Positions 35,952-44,753 of a stretch of 64,000 nucleotides of DNA are shown piece after piece; position 1 is the stretch's first letter; every line of letters starts with the position of its first letter. A model generated the notes under the pieces. It was not told where the DNA came from and made no database searches. It saw only the letters and a program-made list of their open reading frames with translations. The DNA lies in NCBI GenBank assembly GCA_963205235.1, contig CAUJIP010000053.1:1-64000 (forward strand). Reading direction: 5' to 3'. The DNA is from Pseudomonadota bacterium (GTDB lineage: Bacteria > Pseudomonadota > Alphaproteobacteria > Rhodobacterales > Rhodobacteraceae). The position numbers and the translations under genes are program-made.

Positions 35952-36551
35952 ATGAGTGAAGCCCTGCAGGAACTGGCCGGAATCATCGAGCTGAAGCAGC
36001 CCGAGGCGGTGGTGTCATCGTCGATCGCCGTTGGCGAATTGACGCTGGTCGCGAACCTTGCCCATCTGGAAGCGCTGGTCGAATTCCTGCGTGACGATGC
36101 GTCGTGCCGGTTTTCGTCGCTTGTCGACATCACCGCCGTCGACCACCCCGAGCGCGCCGAGCGCTTTGACTTGGTCTACCACTTTCTGTCGATGTACCGG
36201 AACCACCGCATCCGCGTGAAGGTTGCCGTGCGGCAGGACGAGATGGTGCCCTCGATCCACGAGCTGCATCCGAGTGCGAACTGGTTTGAGCGGGAAGTGT
36301 TCGACATGTTCGGCATCCTGTTCAGCGGGCACCCGGACCTGCGGCGGATCCTGACGGACTATGGCTTCCGCGGTTATCCCCTGCGCAAGGATTTCCCGAC
36401 CACCGGCTATACCGAGGTTCGCTATGACGAGGCCTTGAAGCGTGTCGTCTATGAACCGGTCAAGCTGGTGCAGGAATATCGGCAGTTCGATTTCATGAGC
36501 CCGTGGGAGGGTGCGGAATACGTCCTTCCGGGTGATGAGAAGAAGGGCTGA
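35952..36551 (+). CDS. nuoC: NADH-quinone oxidoreductase subunit C
   Basis: A 199-residue peripheral-arm subunit (30 kDa family) that supports the NuoD/NuoB quinone-binding unit. The signature [12 protein letters not shown] near residue 115 and [20 protein letters not shown] are present. It begins 2 bases after nuoB. Unusually, it is followed by two sulfotransferase genes instead of nuoD. Confidence 0.96.
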   Translation: MSEALQELAGIIELKQPEAVVSSSIAVGELTLVANLAHLEALVEFLRDDASCRFSSLVDITAVDHPERAERFDLVYHFLSMYRNHRIRVKVAVRQDEMVPSIHELHPSANWFEREVFDMFGILFSGHPDLRRILTDYGFRGYPLRKDFPTTGYTEVRYDEALKRVVYEPVKLVQEYRQFDFMSPWEGAEYVLPGDEKKG

Positions 36552-36624
36552 GAGGATGACCGTGGGTCTGCGCCCGCACCCTCTGCGTTCGAAGGTCGCC
36601 CCGGTATCCCGGAGCGGCCCGCCG

Positions 36625-37497
36625 ATGTTCGTTTTCGGCATCGGAGCAGCGAAGGCGGGCACGACTTGGCTTTATCGCTATCTTCGTGCGCATCCTGAAT
36701 GCCATCTGCGGGGGCACAAGGAACTTCACTATTTCGATGTGATCGAAAAGACCTTGGTGAAGATGGAAGCCAAGCGATTGGAAGTGGAAATCGCGGCCAT
36801 CATGGAAAGACTGCCGCAGATGTCGCCGGATGTACGGGCGAAAAGGTTCGCCGATGTTCTGGACAAGCGGGATTACCATCAGGTCCTGGCGACCTGTTAT
36901 CAGGACAAGAATGCCTATTTCCGCTACATGATGGGAGGATTGGGCAACCAGCGGCTGGTGGCGGACATTACCCCCGACTATGCAGGCGTCTCGGTCGACA
37001 TGCTGCGCAAGATGGCCGCGTCGGCGGATGAGACTCGTTTTGTCTATTTGATGCGCGATCCGGTTGCCCGGTTCTGGAGCCACGTCCGCATGGTAGCAAA
37101 TGGCAAGCTTCTTGAGGGTGAGGATCTGTCCGCCGTTGCCAAGGCAGAGCTGGCACATGCCCTGTCTGGTGAAGAGATCGTTGTCAATGGACACTCCAGC
37201 TATGCCCATGTGCTGGAGAAGATGGAAGCGGCGATTCCCGAGAATCGTCGGCTGGTCATGTTCTATGAAGACTTGATGACACCCGCAGGTCTGCGGAAGC
37301 TTTGCAAATTCCTTGGAATCAAGCCCAAGCTGGCTGATTTCAACGAACGCGCCAATGAAGGGAAGGCAATCGACATGACCTCCGAAGAGCGCGCTGCGGT
37401 GCGGCGGCTCTTGCGTCCGCAGTATGAGGCGGTGGCGAGCCGGTTCCCGGTCTTGCCCAAGGCTTGGCAAAAGACGATGGCCGAGGGCTTCGCATGA
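36625..37497 (+). CDS. Sulfotransferase-family protein, first of a tandem pair inside nuo
   Basis: A 290-residue protein with the PAPS-dependent sulfotransferase fold. The 5'-phosphosulfate loop GIGAAKAGTTWLY is at the N-terminus, and the 3'-phosphate motif [15 protein letters not shown] lies near residue 145. The start is uncertain: ATG 36625 has GGAG 10 bases upstream and puts the loop at the usual place, while ATG 36556, 4 bases after nuoC, would add 23 residues. It overlaps the second copy by 4 bases. The acceptor is unknown, and a role in complex I is not established. Base composition is like its neighbours. Confidence 0.85.
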   Translation: MFVFGIGAAKAGTTWLYRYLRAHPECHLRGHKELHYFDVIEKTLVKMEAKRLEVEIAAIMERLPQMSPDVRAKRFADVLDKRDYHQVLATCYQDKNAYFRYMMGGLGNQRLVADITPDYAGVSVDMLRKMAASADETRFVYLMRDPVARFWSHVRMVANGKLLEGEDLSAVAKAELAHALSGEEIVVNGHSSYAHVLEKMEAAIPENRRLVMFYEDLMTPAGLRKLCKFLGIKPKLADFNERANEGKAIDMTSEERAAVRRLLRPQYEAVASRFPVLPKAWQKTMAEGFA

Positions 37498-38354
37498 TGG
37501 AGGCGGTGAGGCTGGTCTATTGCATTGGGGCGACGAAGGCGGGAACCGGCTGGGTGTACCAGTACCTGCGCGCGCATCCCGAATGCCATCTGCGCACGCT
37601 GAAGGAATTGCATTTCTTTGACACGCTGGAGTTCGGACTGACCGGCAGCCGGGTGCGCAAGCTGCGCGGGAACATGGAAAAGCTGCAGGCATCGCCAGAG
37701 TTGGACCCGACGTCCCGGCGCAAGCTGCGCGATTTTCAGGACTGGGTCCCGGTTGCCGAAAGCGGCGATATGGCGGCCTATCTTGGCTATCTTTCCGCCG
37801 GGCGGGGGGAAAAGCATGTTGTGGGCGACGTGACACCGGCCTATGCGCTGCTGTCGGTTGAAAGCCTGAAGAAGATGCTTGCTGTCGTGCCGGACTCGCG
37901 TTTCGTGTTCCTGATGCGTGACCCGGTCGCGCGGCTGTGGAGCCATATCCGGATGCTTGCCAAGCGCGCGATGAGTGCGGGCGCGGTTGCCGAACAGGTG
38001 GCCGCAGACCTGCTGACGCGGGCTGTTTCCGGGCAGGAGCCGCGGTTGACCGGGTCTGGTGCCTATGATGCGATCCTATCGCGGCTGAAATCGGTGGTGC
38101 CTGCGGGCAAGCTGTATGTCGATTTCTTCGAAGAGGTGGTGCTGACCTCATCGGTGGACCGGCTGTGTGCCTTTCTCGGGATTGCGCCCCACCCTGCGCG
38201 GCTACGTCAGCCGCACAAGGGGATCGCGATCCCGCTTCGCGACGACCAGCGCGCGCGGCTGCGTGACTATCTGGTTCCTCAATACGACTATGTGCGCTCG
38301 GAATTCGGGCGGCTTCCTGCGGCGTGGGAAGCAAGTTTGGCAAAGGGTGCATGA
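37494..38354 (+). CDS. Sulfotransferase-family protein, second of a tandem pair inside nuo
   Basis: A 286-residue paralogue of the preceding gene. [16 protein letters not shown] (5' loop), [17 protein letters not shown] and [16 protein letters not shown] (3' motif) all match, so the pair arose by tandem duplication and then diverged. In the 5' loop the usual TT is TG, which may alter activity. The ATG at 37494 overlaps the stop of copy 1 (ATGA), and its own stop overlaps the nuoD start the same way, so both are locked into nuo translation. Confidence 0.85.
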   Translation: MMEAVRLVYCIGATKAGTGWVYQYLRAHPECHLRTLKELHFFDTLEFGLTGSRVRKLRGNMEKLQASPELDPTSRRKLRDFQDWVPVAESGDMAAYLGYLSAGRGEKHVVGDVTPAYALLSVESLKKMLAVVPDSRFVFLMRDPVARLWSHIRMLAKRAMSAGAVAEQVAADLLTRAVSGQEPRLTGSGAYDAILSRLKSVVPAGKLYVDFFEEVVLTSSVDRLCAFLGIAPHPARLRQPHKGIAIPLRDDQRARLRDYLVPQYDYVRSEFGRLPAAWEASLAKGA

Positions 38355-39589
38355 TGGACGGCGATATCCGCGTGAACAGCTATGATGACGGCTCGAAGGA
38401 TTTCGAGACCGGCGAACAGCGCATCCGCAATTTCAACATCAACTTCGGGCCGCAACACCCGGCGGCGCATGGCGTGTTGCGTCTGGTGCTGGAGCTTGAC
38501 GGCGAGATCGTCGAACGGTGTGACCCGCATATCGGTCTGCTGCACCGTGGCACCGAGAAACTGATGGAAAGCCGGACCTACCTGCAGAACCTGCCGTATT
38601 TCGACCGCCTCGACTATGTGGCCCCGATGAACCAGGAGCATGCCTGGTGTCTGGCGATCGAAAAGCTGACCGGGACGGTTGTTCCGCGTCGCGCCAGCCT
38701 GATCCGGGTGCTGTATTCGGAAATCGGGCGGGTGCTGAACCACCTTCTGAACGTGACGACCCAAGCCATGGACGTGGGCGCGCTGACGCCGCCGCTGTGG
38801 GGCTTTGAGGAACGCGAAAAGCTGATGGTGTTCTATGAGCGGGCCTGTGGCGCGCGGCTGCACGCGGCCTATTTCCGGCCGGGTGGTGTGCATGTCGACC
38901 TGACCGACAGCCTGATCGAAGACATCGACGCCTGGGCCGTGGCCTTCCCAAAGGTCCTTGATGATATCGACGGGTTGCTCACCGAGAACCGCATCTTCAA
39001 GCAGCGCAACGCCGATATCGGCATCGTCACGGAAGCCGACATCCAGAAATGGGGCTATTCCGGCGTGATGGTGCGCGGGTCGGGCCTGGCCTGGGACCTG
39101 CGGCGCGCACAGCCCTATGAATGCTATGACGAGTTCGATTTCCAGATCCCTGTCGGCAAGAACGGCGATTGCTACGACCGCTATCTGTGCCGGATGGAGG
39201 AGATGCGCCAATCGACCAGCATCATCCGCCAAGCCTGCGCCAAGCTGCGGGTGGAAAAGGGCGACGTGCTGGCACGCGGCAAGATCACCCCGCCCAAACG
39301 CGGTGAGATGAAGACCTCGATGGAGGCGCTGATCCACCACTTCAAACTTTACACCGAAGGGTTCCACGTCCCGGCGGGTGAGGTTTACGCGGCGGTCGAG
39401 GCCCCCAAGGGCGAGTTTGGGGTCTATCTGGTGGCGGACGGGTCGAACAAACCCTACCGCGCCAAGATCAGGGCTCCGGGGTTCCTGCATCTGCAATCGA
39501 TGGACTACATCTGCAAGGGTCACCAGCTTGCCGACGTGTCGGCGATCATCGGCACGATGGACGTCGTGTTCGGGGAGATCGACCGCTGA
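38351..39589 (+). CDS. nuoD: NADH-quinone oxidoreductase subunit D
   Basis: A 412-residue subunit (49 kDa family) that forms the quinone pocket with NuoB. Family segments are [22 protein letters not shown] near the start, [14 protein letters not shown], and [20 protein letters not shown]. The histidine and tyrosine that contact quinone lie in the QHPAAHG loop and the MNQEHAW region. The ATG at 38351 overlaps the second sulfotransferase stop; a second ATG follows at 38354. Length is normal. Confidence 0.97.
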   Translation: MMDGDIRVNSYDDGSKDFETGEQRIRNFNINFGPQHPAAHGVLRLVLELDGEIVERCDPHIGLLHRGTEKLMESRTYLQNLPYFDRLDYVAPMNQEHAWCLAIEKLTGTVVPRRASLIRVLYSEIGRVLNHLLNVTTQAMDVGALTPPLWGFEEREKLMVFYERACGARLHAAYFRPGGVHVDLTDSLIEDIDAWAVAFPKVLDDIDGLLTENRIFKQRNADIGIVTEADIQKWGYSGVMVRGSGLAWDLRRAQPYECYDEFDFQIPVGKNGDCYDRYLCRMEEMRQSTSIIRQACAKLRVEKGDVLARGKITPPKRGEMKTSMEALIHHFKLYTEGFHVPAGEVYAAVEAPKGEFGVYLVADGSNKPYRAKIRAPGFLHLQSMDYICKGHQLADVSAIIGTMDVVFGEIDR

Positions 39590-39747
39590 TGCCGGACCTG
39601 ACGATCAACCTTTGGACGCTGATCCTTGGGGCTGCCTCGGGCGCCGCTGCGGTGTTCGGCGCGCGCCGGGGCAATCGTCTTCTTATCGGTGCCGTGATCG
39701 GTGCCGCCACTGCTGTAATCCTGACCTTCGCCAGGGGATATTTCTAA
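39589..39747 (+). CDS. Small two-helix membrane protein between nuoD and nuoE
   Basis: A 52-residue ORF that starts in the TGATG overlap with the nuoD stop and ends 3 bases before nuoE. The product ([16 protein letters not shown] onwards) has two glycine- and alanine-rich hydrophobic segments, about 8-24 and 31-48, split by an ARRGNR turn, so it is probably a tiny membrane hairpin. Its tight fit and high-GC codon use suggest that it is real. Function unknown; a complex I assembly or accessory role is only suggested by place. Confidence 0.65.
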   Translation: MPDLTINLWTLILGAASGAAAVFGARRGNRLLIGAVIGAATAVILTFARGYF

Positions 39748-39750
39748 GCC

Positions 39751-40482
39751 ATGCTTCGCCGTCTTCACAAAGACCAGCCCGCCTCGTTCGAATTCACCTC
39801 GGCAAACCTTGCCTGGGCCAGAGGGCAGATTTCGAAATATCCCGAAGGGCGTCAGGCCAGCGCGGTGATCCCGCTGCTGTGGCGGGCGCAGGAACAGGAA
39901 GGCTGGCTGTCCCGCCCTGCGATTGAGTTTGTCGCCGAGATGCTGGGCATGGCCTATATCCGCGTGCTGGAGGTGGCGACCTTCTACTTCATGTTCCAGC
40001 TGCAGCCGGTCGGGTCGGTCGCGCATATCCAGATTTGCGGAACCACCTCCTGCATGATCTGCGGGGCCGAGGATCTGGTGGCAGTGGCGAAGGAGCTGAT
40101 TGCTCCCGCCCCGCACACGCTGAGCGCCGATGGCAAGTTTTCCTGGGAAGAAGTCGAATGCCTGGGTGCCTGCGCCAATGCGCCGATGGCCCAGATCGGC
40201 AAGGATTACTATGAGGACCTGACCGGGGAAAAGCTGCGCGAGTTGATCGGGCGGTTTTCCAAGGGCGAGGTTCCGGTTCCGGGATCACAAATCGGGCGCT
40301 ATGCGGCTGAACCGGCAAGCGGGCTGACCAGCCTGACGGACCATGAGGCCGGTCGCGCCAAGCACAACGCCTCGGCCGCGCTGGCGGTGGGCATCGGCGA
40401 TACGGTCAAGCGGATCGACGGAACGGAAGTGCCGTTGACGACGCCATGGCTGGGCAAGTCGGCAGGTGCCGCGAAGGAGTGA
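39751..40482 (+). CDS. nuoE: NADH-quinone oxidoreductase subunit E, with C-terminal extension
   Basis: The 24 kDa-type subunit, 243 residues, which binds the [2Fe-2S] cluster N1a. Ligands are in [10 protein letters not shown] and CLGACANAP near residues 93 and 134. The thioredoxin-like core ends near residue 175. The remaining 65 residues, rich in Ala and Gly, are an extension typical of Rhodobacterales and of unknown use. It is followed by an HhH-domain gene before nuoF. Confidence 0.95.
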   Translation: MLRRLHKDQPASFEFTSANLAWARGQISKYPEGRQASAVIPLLWRAQEQEGWLSRPAIEFVAEMLGMAYIRVLEVATFYFMFQLQPVGSVAHIQICGTTSCMICGAEDLVAVAKELIAPAPHTLSADGKFSWEEVECLGACANAPMAQIGKDYYEDLTGEKLRELIGRFSKGEVPVPGSQIGRYAAEPASGLTSLTDHEAGRAKHNASAALAVGIGDTVKRIDGTEVPLTTPWLGKSAGAAKE

Positions 40483-40550
40483 GGAGACAGGCAAAGGACG
40501 ACCAACGGAAGCCGCCCTTGCAAAGGGCATGACGCAGGAGTGCGACGGGA

Positions 40551-41372
40551 ATGAGCAGCACTGGGACTGGAAATACCCCGACCTTGGTCGGATGGATCGC
40601 CGCCATTCTGGTCGGCGCGCTGGTCTATGCCGTGCTGCGCTATCAGGTCGGCTTTCTGACGCCCGCTGCCGTTGCCATTGGAATTGCCGCGACGCTGCTG
40701 GTGATCCTGCTTCTGAGCAGTTCGGGTGGCGCGGTCGAGGAAACCGACAAGCGGGTGCGCAAGATCGTGCCGCAGCCTGAAAAGGTTGTGGTCGAGGCCG
40801 CGCGGCCAGTGATGCCGACCCGGGTGAGTGCGGCCCCGAAAGTCGAGCCCAAGCCGGTGGCCGTTGTTGAACCGCCGGCATCAGTTGGGGCACCGGTGGC
40901 CGCGCCAGCGCCAGCCGAGCCGGTCGCCCTGATGGCGGCACCGGCGGCGGCGGCCGAGCTTGTGGCCAAGCCGGAAGTGGCAGCGCCGAAGGCAGAGGTG
41001 CCCACAGCAAAGCCGAAGGCCGAAGCCAAGCCGAAATCGGCCAAGCCCAAGGCCGAAAAGCCCGCGCCCAAGGCCAAGCCCGCAAAGGCCGAGGGTCTGG
41101 TGCGTCTGACCGCTGCGCGCGGCGGCAAGGCGGACGATCTGAAGGAACTGGAAGGCGTCGGTCCGGCGTTGGAGAAGCTGGTGAATGGCCTTGGCTTTTA
41201 CCACTTTGACCAGATCGCCGCCTGGACTCACGCTGATGTCGCCTTGGTCGATGCCGAGATGAAGAACTTCAAGGGTCGCATCGCCCGCGACCGCTGGGTG
41301 GCGCAGGCGAAGATCATCGTGACCGAAGGGCTTGAGGCGTTCCGGGAACGCGCCAAGACCAACAATTACTGA
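40551..41372 (+). CDS. Membrane-anchored protein with Ala/Pro/Lys linker and C-terminal HhH-like domain
   Basis: A 273-residue protein with two hydrophobic helices (about 9-24 and 34-52), then a long low-complexity linker rich in Pro, Ala, Lys and Val (about 60-185), and a compact C-terminal domain starting DDLKELEGVGPALEKLVNGL. That domain resembles the helix-hairpin-helix unit found at the end of some ribosomal and DNA-binding proteins. Similar genes occur in the nuo operon of other Rhodobacterales. Function unknown. The AKPKAEKPAPKAKPAKAEG stretch could bind nucleic acid or acidic lipids. Confidence 0.75.
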   Translation: MSSTGTGNTPTLVGWIAAILVGALVYAVLRYQVGFLTPAAVAIGIAATLLVILLLSSSGGAVEETDKRVRKIVPQPEKVVVEAARPVMPTRVSAAPKVEPKPVAVVEPPASVGAPVAAPAPAEPVALMAAPAAAAELVAKPEVAAPKAEVPTAKPKAEAKPKSAKPKAEKPAPKAKPAKAEGLVRLTAARGGKADDLKELEGVGPALEKLVNGLGFYHFDQIAAWTHADVALVDAEMKNFKGRIARDRWVAQAKIIVTEGLEAFRERAKTNNY

Positions 41373-41380
41373 GGACCAAA

Positions 41381-41605
41381 GTGCAGCAACGCCAGACCCC
41401 TAGTGAAGCCCGGCGCGCCAGACAGGCGCGGCTTGTGGCTGTGGTTCTGGCGGTGACGATGGCGCTTTGGCTGGGCGGGCAATGGCTGGGCGGCCAGTTG
41501 GGTTGGGAAACGCGCTATGTGTTTCTGTTCGACCTGATTGCGATTGCAGGCTTTGTCTGGGCTCTGGTGGTGACATTTGGGATCTGGCGGGGACGCCAGG
41601 GTTAG
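41381..41605 (+). CDS. Small membrane protein (DUF5337-like) upstream of nuoF
   Basis: A 74-residue protein with a basic cytoplasmic start ([17 protein letters not shown]) and two membrane helices (about 18-36 and 46-68). It matches the size and layout of the DUF5337 proteins found in Rhodobacterales nuo operons; that family name is recalled, not checked. It lies 8 bases after the HhH gene and 10 bases before nuoF. Function unknown. Confidence 0.7.
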   Translation: MQQRQTPSEARRARQARLVAVVLAVTMALWLGGQWLGGQLGWETRYVFLFDLIAIAGFVWALVVTFGIWRGRQG

Positions 41606-41615
41606 GAAGACTGAG

Positions 41616-42911
41616 ATGCTTCAGGATAAAGACCGCATATTCACCAACCTTTACGGGATGCATGACCGCAGCCTGAAGGGGGCGATGAAGCGTGGCCATT
41701 GGGATGGCACCGCCGAGATCATCAAGCGGGGCCGCGACACGATTGTCGAGCAGGTCAAGGCGTCCGGGCTGCGGGGCCGGGGTGGCGCGGGCTTCCCGAC
41801 CGGGTTGAAGTGGTCGTTCATGCCGAAGCAGTCGGATGGGCGGCCTTCGTATCTGGTGATCAACGCCGACGAATCCGAACCCGGCACCTGCAAAGACCGC
41901 GAAATCATGCGGCACGACCCGCATACCCTGATCGAAGGGGCGCTGATCGCCAGCTTCGCGATGGGGGCGAACACCTGCTATATCTACATTCGCGGCGAAT
42001 ATATCCGTGAGCGTGAGGCGCTGCAGGCCGCGATTGACGAATGCTATGACGCTGGTTTGCTGGGGAAAAATGCGGCGAAGTCGGGCTGGGACTTTGACCT
42101 GTTCCTGCACCACGGCGCGGGGGCCTATATCTGCGGCGAGGAAACTGCGCTGCTGGAAAGCCTGGAAGGCAAGAAGGGCATGCCCCGGATGAAGCCGCCG
42201 TTCCCGGCGGGCTCGGGCCTTTACGGCTGCCCGACCACGGTGAACAACGTGGAATCCATCGCCGTCGTGCCGACGATCCTGCGCCGGGGGCCGGAGTGGT
42301 TTTCGTCCTTTGGTCGCCCGAACAACGTCGGCACCAAGATTTTCGGCATCTCGGGCCATGTGAACAATCCCTGCGTCGTCGAAGAGGCGATGTCGATCCC
42401 GTTGAAGGAACTCTTGGAACGTCACTGCGGCGGCGTGCGCGGCGGCTGGGACAACATCAAGGCGGTGATCCCGGGCGGGTCCTCGGTTCCGCTGTTGACC
42501 AAGGCGCAATGCGACGACGCGATCATGGATTTCGACTGGCTGCGCGAGCAGCGGTCGGGTCTGGGGACCGCAGCGGTGATCGTGATGGACAAGTCGACCG
42601 ACGTGATCAAGGCGATCTGGCGGCTGTCGAAGTTCTACAAGCACGAAAGCTGCGGCCAGTGCACGCCGTGTCGCGAAGGCACGGGCTGGATGATGCGGGT
42701 CATGGACCGTCTGGTTCGGGGTGAGGCGGAAGTCGAGGAGATCGACATGCTGCTGTCGGTGACGAAGCAGGTCGAAGGTCACACGATCTGCGCCCTTGGC
42801 GATGCGGCAGCCTGGCCGATCCAGGGTCTGATCCGCGCCTTCCGGGATGAGATCGAGGACCGGATCAAGGCCAAGCGCACCGGTCGGGTTTCGGCGGTGG
42901 CGGCGGAATGA
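41616..42911 (+). CDS. nuoF: NADH-quinone oxidoreductase subunit F (NADH-binding)
   Basis: The 51 kDa-type subunit, 431 residues, where NADH gives electrons to FMN and cluster N3. The NADH motif [16 protein letters not shown], the FMN motif [19 protein letters not shown] and the cluster ligands [12 protein letters not shown] with a later cysteine in HTICALGD are all present. The start at 41616 (MLQDKDRIF) follows AGGA. Its stop overlaps the lipoprotein gene by 4 bases. Confidence 0.97.
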   Translation: MLQDKDRIFTNLYGMHDRSLKGAMKRGHWDGTAEIIKRGRDTIVEQVKASGLRGRGGAGFPTGLKWSFMPKQSDGRPSYLVINADESEPGTCKDREIMRHDPHTLIEGALIASFAMGANTCYIYIRGEYIREREALQAAIDECYDAGLLGKNAAKSGWDFDLFLHHGAGAYICGEETALLESLEGKKGMPRMKPPFPAGSGLYGCPTTVNNVESIAVVPTILRRGPEWFSSFGRPNNVGTKIFGISGHVNNPCVVEEAMSIPLKELLERHCGGVRGGWDNIKAVIPGGSSVPLLTKAQCDDAIMDFDWLREQRSGLGTAAVIVMDKSTDVIKAIWRLSKFYKHESCGQCTPCREGTGWMMRVMDRLVRGEAEVEEIDMLLSVTKQVEGHTICALGDAAAWPIQGLIRAFRDEIEDRIKAKRTGRVSAVAAE

Positions 42912-43291
42912 AACGCGCGCTGCTTCTTCCCCTTCTGCTGGCTGCCTGCGTCAGCGACCCGATTCCGGATTCGGAACGGTTTGATGGCGAATTGGCGGGC
43001 ACGCCGATCGAGGTAGATGGCAAGGTGCTGGTCGCGCAGCAGATGTATGACTGGCCGTCGATGATTGCCCCGGTCAGTGCGGAAACCGGCAGGACGGAAT
43101 ATGTCCAGTCCGGCACGGCGGATACTGTGATCATCTCGGGCAGCCCGGAGGACCGGGGCGCGGCGATCAAGGCTTTGGCGCAGTTCTGCAACCAACCCGA
43201 TCTGACGGCGGATGGGTTTGACACCCAGTATGTCTATAAGGACCCGGCCACGGGTGACTGGTGGTTCGACGGCTTTAGGTGCGAGGGATGA
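42908..43291 (+). CDS. Small lipoprotein, nuo-associated, function unknown
   Basis: A 127-residue predicted lipoprotein. The signal peptide ends in the lipobox LAAC (cysteine about residue 14), so the mature protein would be lipid-anchored. The mature part holds [20 protein letters not shown] and two more cysteines near the C-terminus. ATGA overlaps join it to nuoF and to the next lipoprotein. No domain recognised. Confidence 0.7.
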   Translation: MKRALLLPLLLAACVSDPIPDSERFDGELAGTPIEVDGKVLVAQQMYDWPSMIAPVSAETGRTEYVQSGTADTVIISGSPEDRGAAIKALAQFCNQPDLTADGFDTQYVYKDPATGDWWFDGFRCEG

Positions 43292-43539
43292 TGCGCGCGC
43301 TGGTCATATCGCCCGTGGTGCTGGCCTGTGCGGCCTGCGTCCAATCGACCCCGGAAACTGGGGCCCGTGCGAATGACCCTGTGCGCGTGTCGAACAACGG
43401 CCAGCCGTTCCAGATGTGGGAAGGTGCTGCGGCGCGTGCGGCGGCGGACGCTTCCTGTGGAGGCAAGGTCAGCACCTCGATCTACGACCGGTTTGATGCG
43501 GGAACGGGCGAATGGGTCTATCCGGAGGGGTGCGCATGA
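43288..43539 (+). CDS. Very small lipoprotein, nuo-associated
   Basis: An 83-residue predicted lipoprotein (signal peptide ending CAAC) with NGQPFQMWEGAAARAAADAS and three mature-part cysteines. ATG 43288 overlaps the previous stop; ATG 43291 is an alternative. After it comes a 107-base gap with a small GGGGG/CCCCC hairpin at 43600-43613. Function unknown. Confidence 0.65.
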   Translation: MMRALVISPVVLACAACVQSTPETGARANDPVRVSNNGQPFQMWEGAAARAAADASCGGKVSTSIYDRFDAGTGEWVYPEGCA

Positions 43540-43646
43540 CAAATAGCGTCACCCTTGGCCGGAACCTGCCGATAGCAGCGGTTTGTCATGGCATATCAAG
43601 GGGGTTTGCCCCCATCTCCGGGCTACGAGCAGCCAAGGAGGCCAAG

Positions 43647-44051
43647 ATGAAAACGACCCTGAAGACCCTGATCCTTTCCGCAGCGCTTGCCAGCCCCGCG
43701 CTGGCGCTGGTGCCGATCAACGAAGAACCGGTGATCCACGACAAGCTGTTGCAAGGCTTTATCGCGGATGCCATCGACGACAATTGCGACACGATGGAGG
43801 CTCGCAAGCTGCGCGCCCTGGGCGAATTGAACGACCTGCGCACCTATGCGCTTGAGGCGGGCTATGACCGCGACGTGGTGAAGGACTTTGTGACCTCGAA
43901 GGACGAGAAGGCCAAGTTCAAGGTCGAAGCCGCCGAGTTCTTGGCCGCGCTTGGGGCCGTGCCCGGCAGTCAGGACGCCTATTGCAAGATCGGCGAAGAC
44001 GAAATCGCCAAGGACAGCCTGATCGGCCAGCTTCTGAGGTCGACGAAATGA
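43647..44051 (+). CDS. Periplasmic protein (DUF5333-like), nuo-associated
   Basis: A 134-residue exported protein. The signal peptide is TTLKTLILSAALASPALA. The mature part, with DAIDDNCDTMEARKLRAL, DFVTSKDEKAKFKVEA and a final IAKDSLIGQLL, fits the pattern of DUF5333 proteins of Rhodobacterales; the name is from memory. AAGGAG lies 7 bases before ATG 43647. It overlaps the DUF3291 gene by 4 bases. Role unknown. Confidence 0.72.
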   Translation: MKTTLKTLILSAALASPALALVPINEEPVIHDKLLQGFIADAIDDNCDTMEARKLRALGELNDLRTYALEAGYDRDVVKDFVTSKDEKAKFKVEAAEFLAALGAVPGSQDAYCKIGEDEIAKDSLIGQLLRSTK

Positions 44052-44569
44052 TGGCACCCGCCACGCACCTGGCCGAGTACAACTTTGGCACCCTGCGTCA
44101 TGGCTGGGATGCCCCGGAAAGTGCAGGGTTCGTGGCGGGGCTTGATCTGGTGAACGGGATTGCCCGGTCCTCAGCCGGGTTTGTCTGGATGGACAGTGAC
44201 GATGCGCCGGGCACCGACGGGGCGGGCGAGGGTGATCTTCTGCCCGAGGACCGCGCGCGGATGGATGAGGACAGCTTTGCCTCGACCCTTTCTGTCTGGC
44301 AGTCCGCCGAAGCGCTGGAGCATTTTGTCTGGAACACGGTTCACCGCCAGTTCTATGGCCGCAAGGCCGAATGGTATGACGCGGTGGGCAATGGCAATCT
44401 GGTCCTGTGGTGGGTGCGCGAAGGCGCCCGCCCCAGTGCTGCCGAGGGCATGGCCCGCTGGCGTCACCGGGAAACCCATGGCGACAGCGACCAGGCCTTT
44501 GGTTGGAAACATCTGAAAGACGCGCAGTTGTGGCGGACCCGCAATTGCGCGCAAGTGGCGGCGGAGTAG
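44048..44569 (+). CDS. DUF3291-family protein
   Basis: A 173-residue soluble protein resembling DUF3291, a ferredoxin-like (antibiotic-monooxygenase-type) fold. AEYNFGTLRHGWDAPESAGF at the start, SSAGFVWM and SVWQSAEALEHFVWNTVH in the middle, and YDAVGNGNLVLWWV are typical of it. Catalytic function is not known. The start at 44048 lies in an ATGA overlap. It is probably co-transcribed with the surrounding nuo genes. Confidence 0.78.
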   Translation: MMAPATHLAEYNFGTLRHGWDAPESAGFVAGLDLVNGIARSSAGFVWMDSDDAPGTDGAGEGDLLPEDRARMDEDSFASTLSVWQSAEALEHFVWNTVHRQFYGRKAEWYDAVGNGNLVLWWVREGARPSAAEGMARWRHRETHGDSDQAFGWKHLKDAQLWRTRNCAQVAAE

Positions 44570-44573
44570 GGCG

Positions 44574-44753
44574 ATGTGCTACGGCAATCTCGATCCGAAA
44601 TTCATGATGCGCGATATCGAAGCGCGGGTGAAACATCTGTCATTCGAACAGGATACGACGAAACAGGCGGCCCCCGTGCCGCAGATGGGCCTGTTGGTCC
44701 GCCTGCGCGCCATTGTGATGGGGCTGCTGCGGAAGGACCGGGCGCATGTCTAA
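44574..44753 (+). CDS. Small cytosolic protein immediately before nuoG
   Basis: A 59-residue ORF with start [20 protein letters not shown] and a hydrophobic, basic C-terminal helix ([18 protein letters not shown]), possibly a membrane-surface amphipathic helix. It begins 4 bases after the DUF3291 stop and overlaps nuoG by 8 bases, so translation is probably coupled. Function unknown. Confidence 0.65.
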   Translation: MCYGNLDPKFMMRDIEARVKHLSFEQDTTKQAAPVPQMGLLVRLRAIVMGLLRKDRAHV

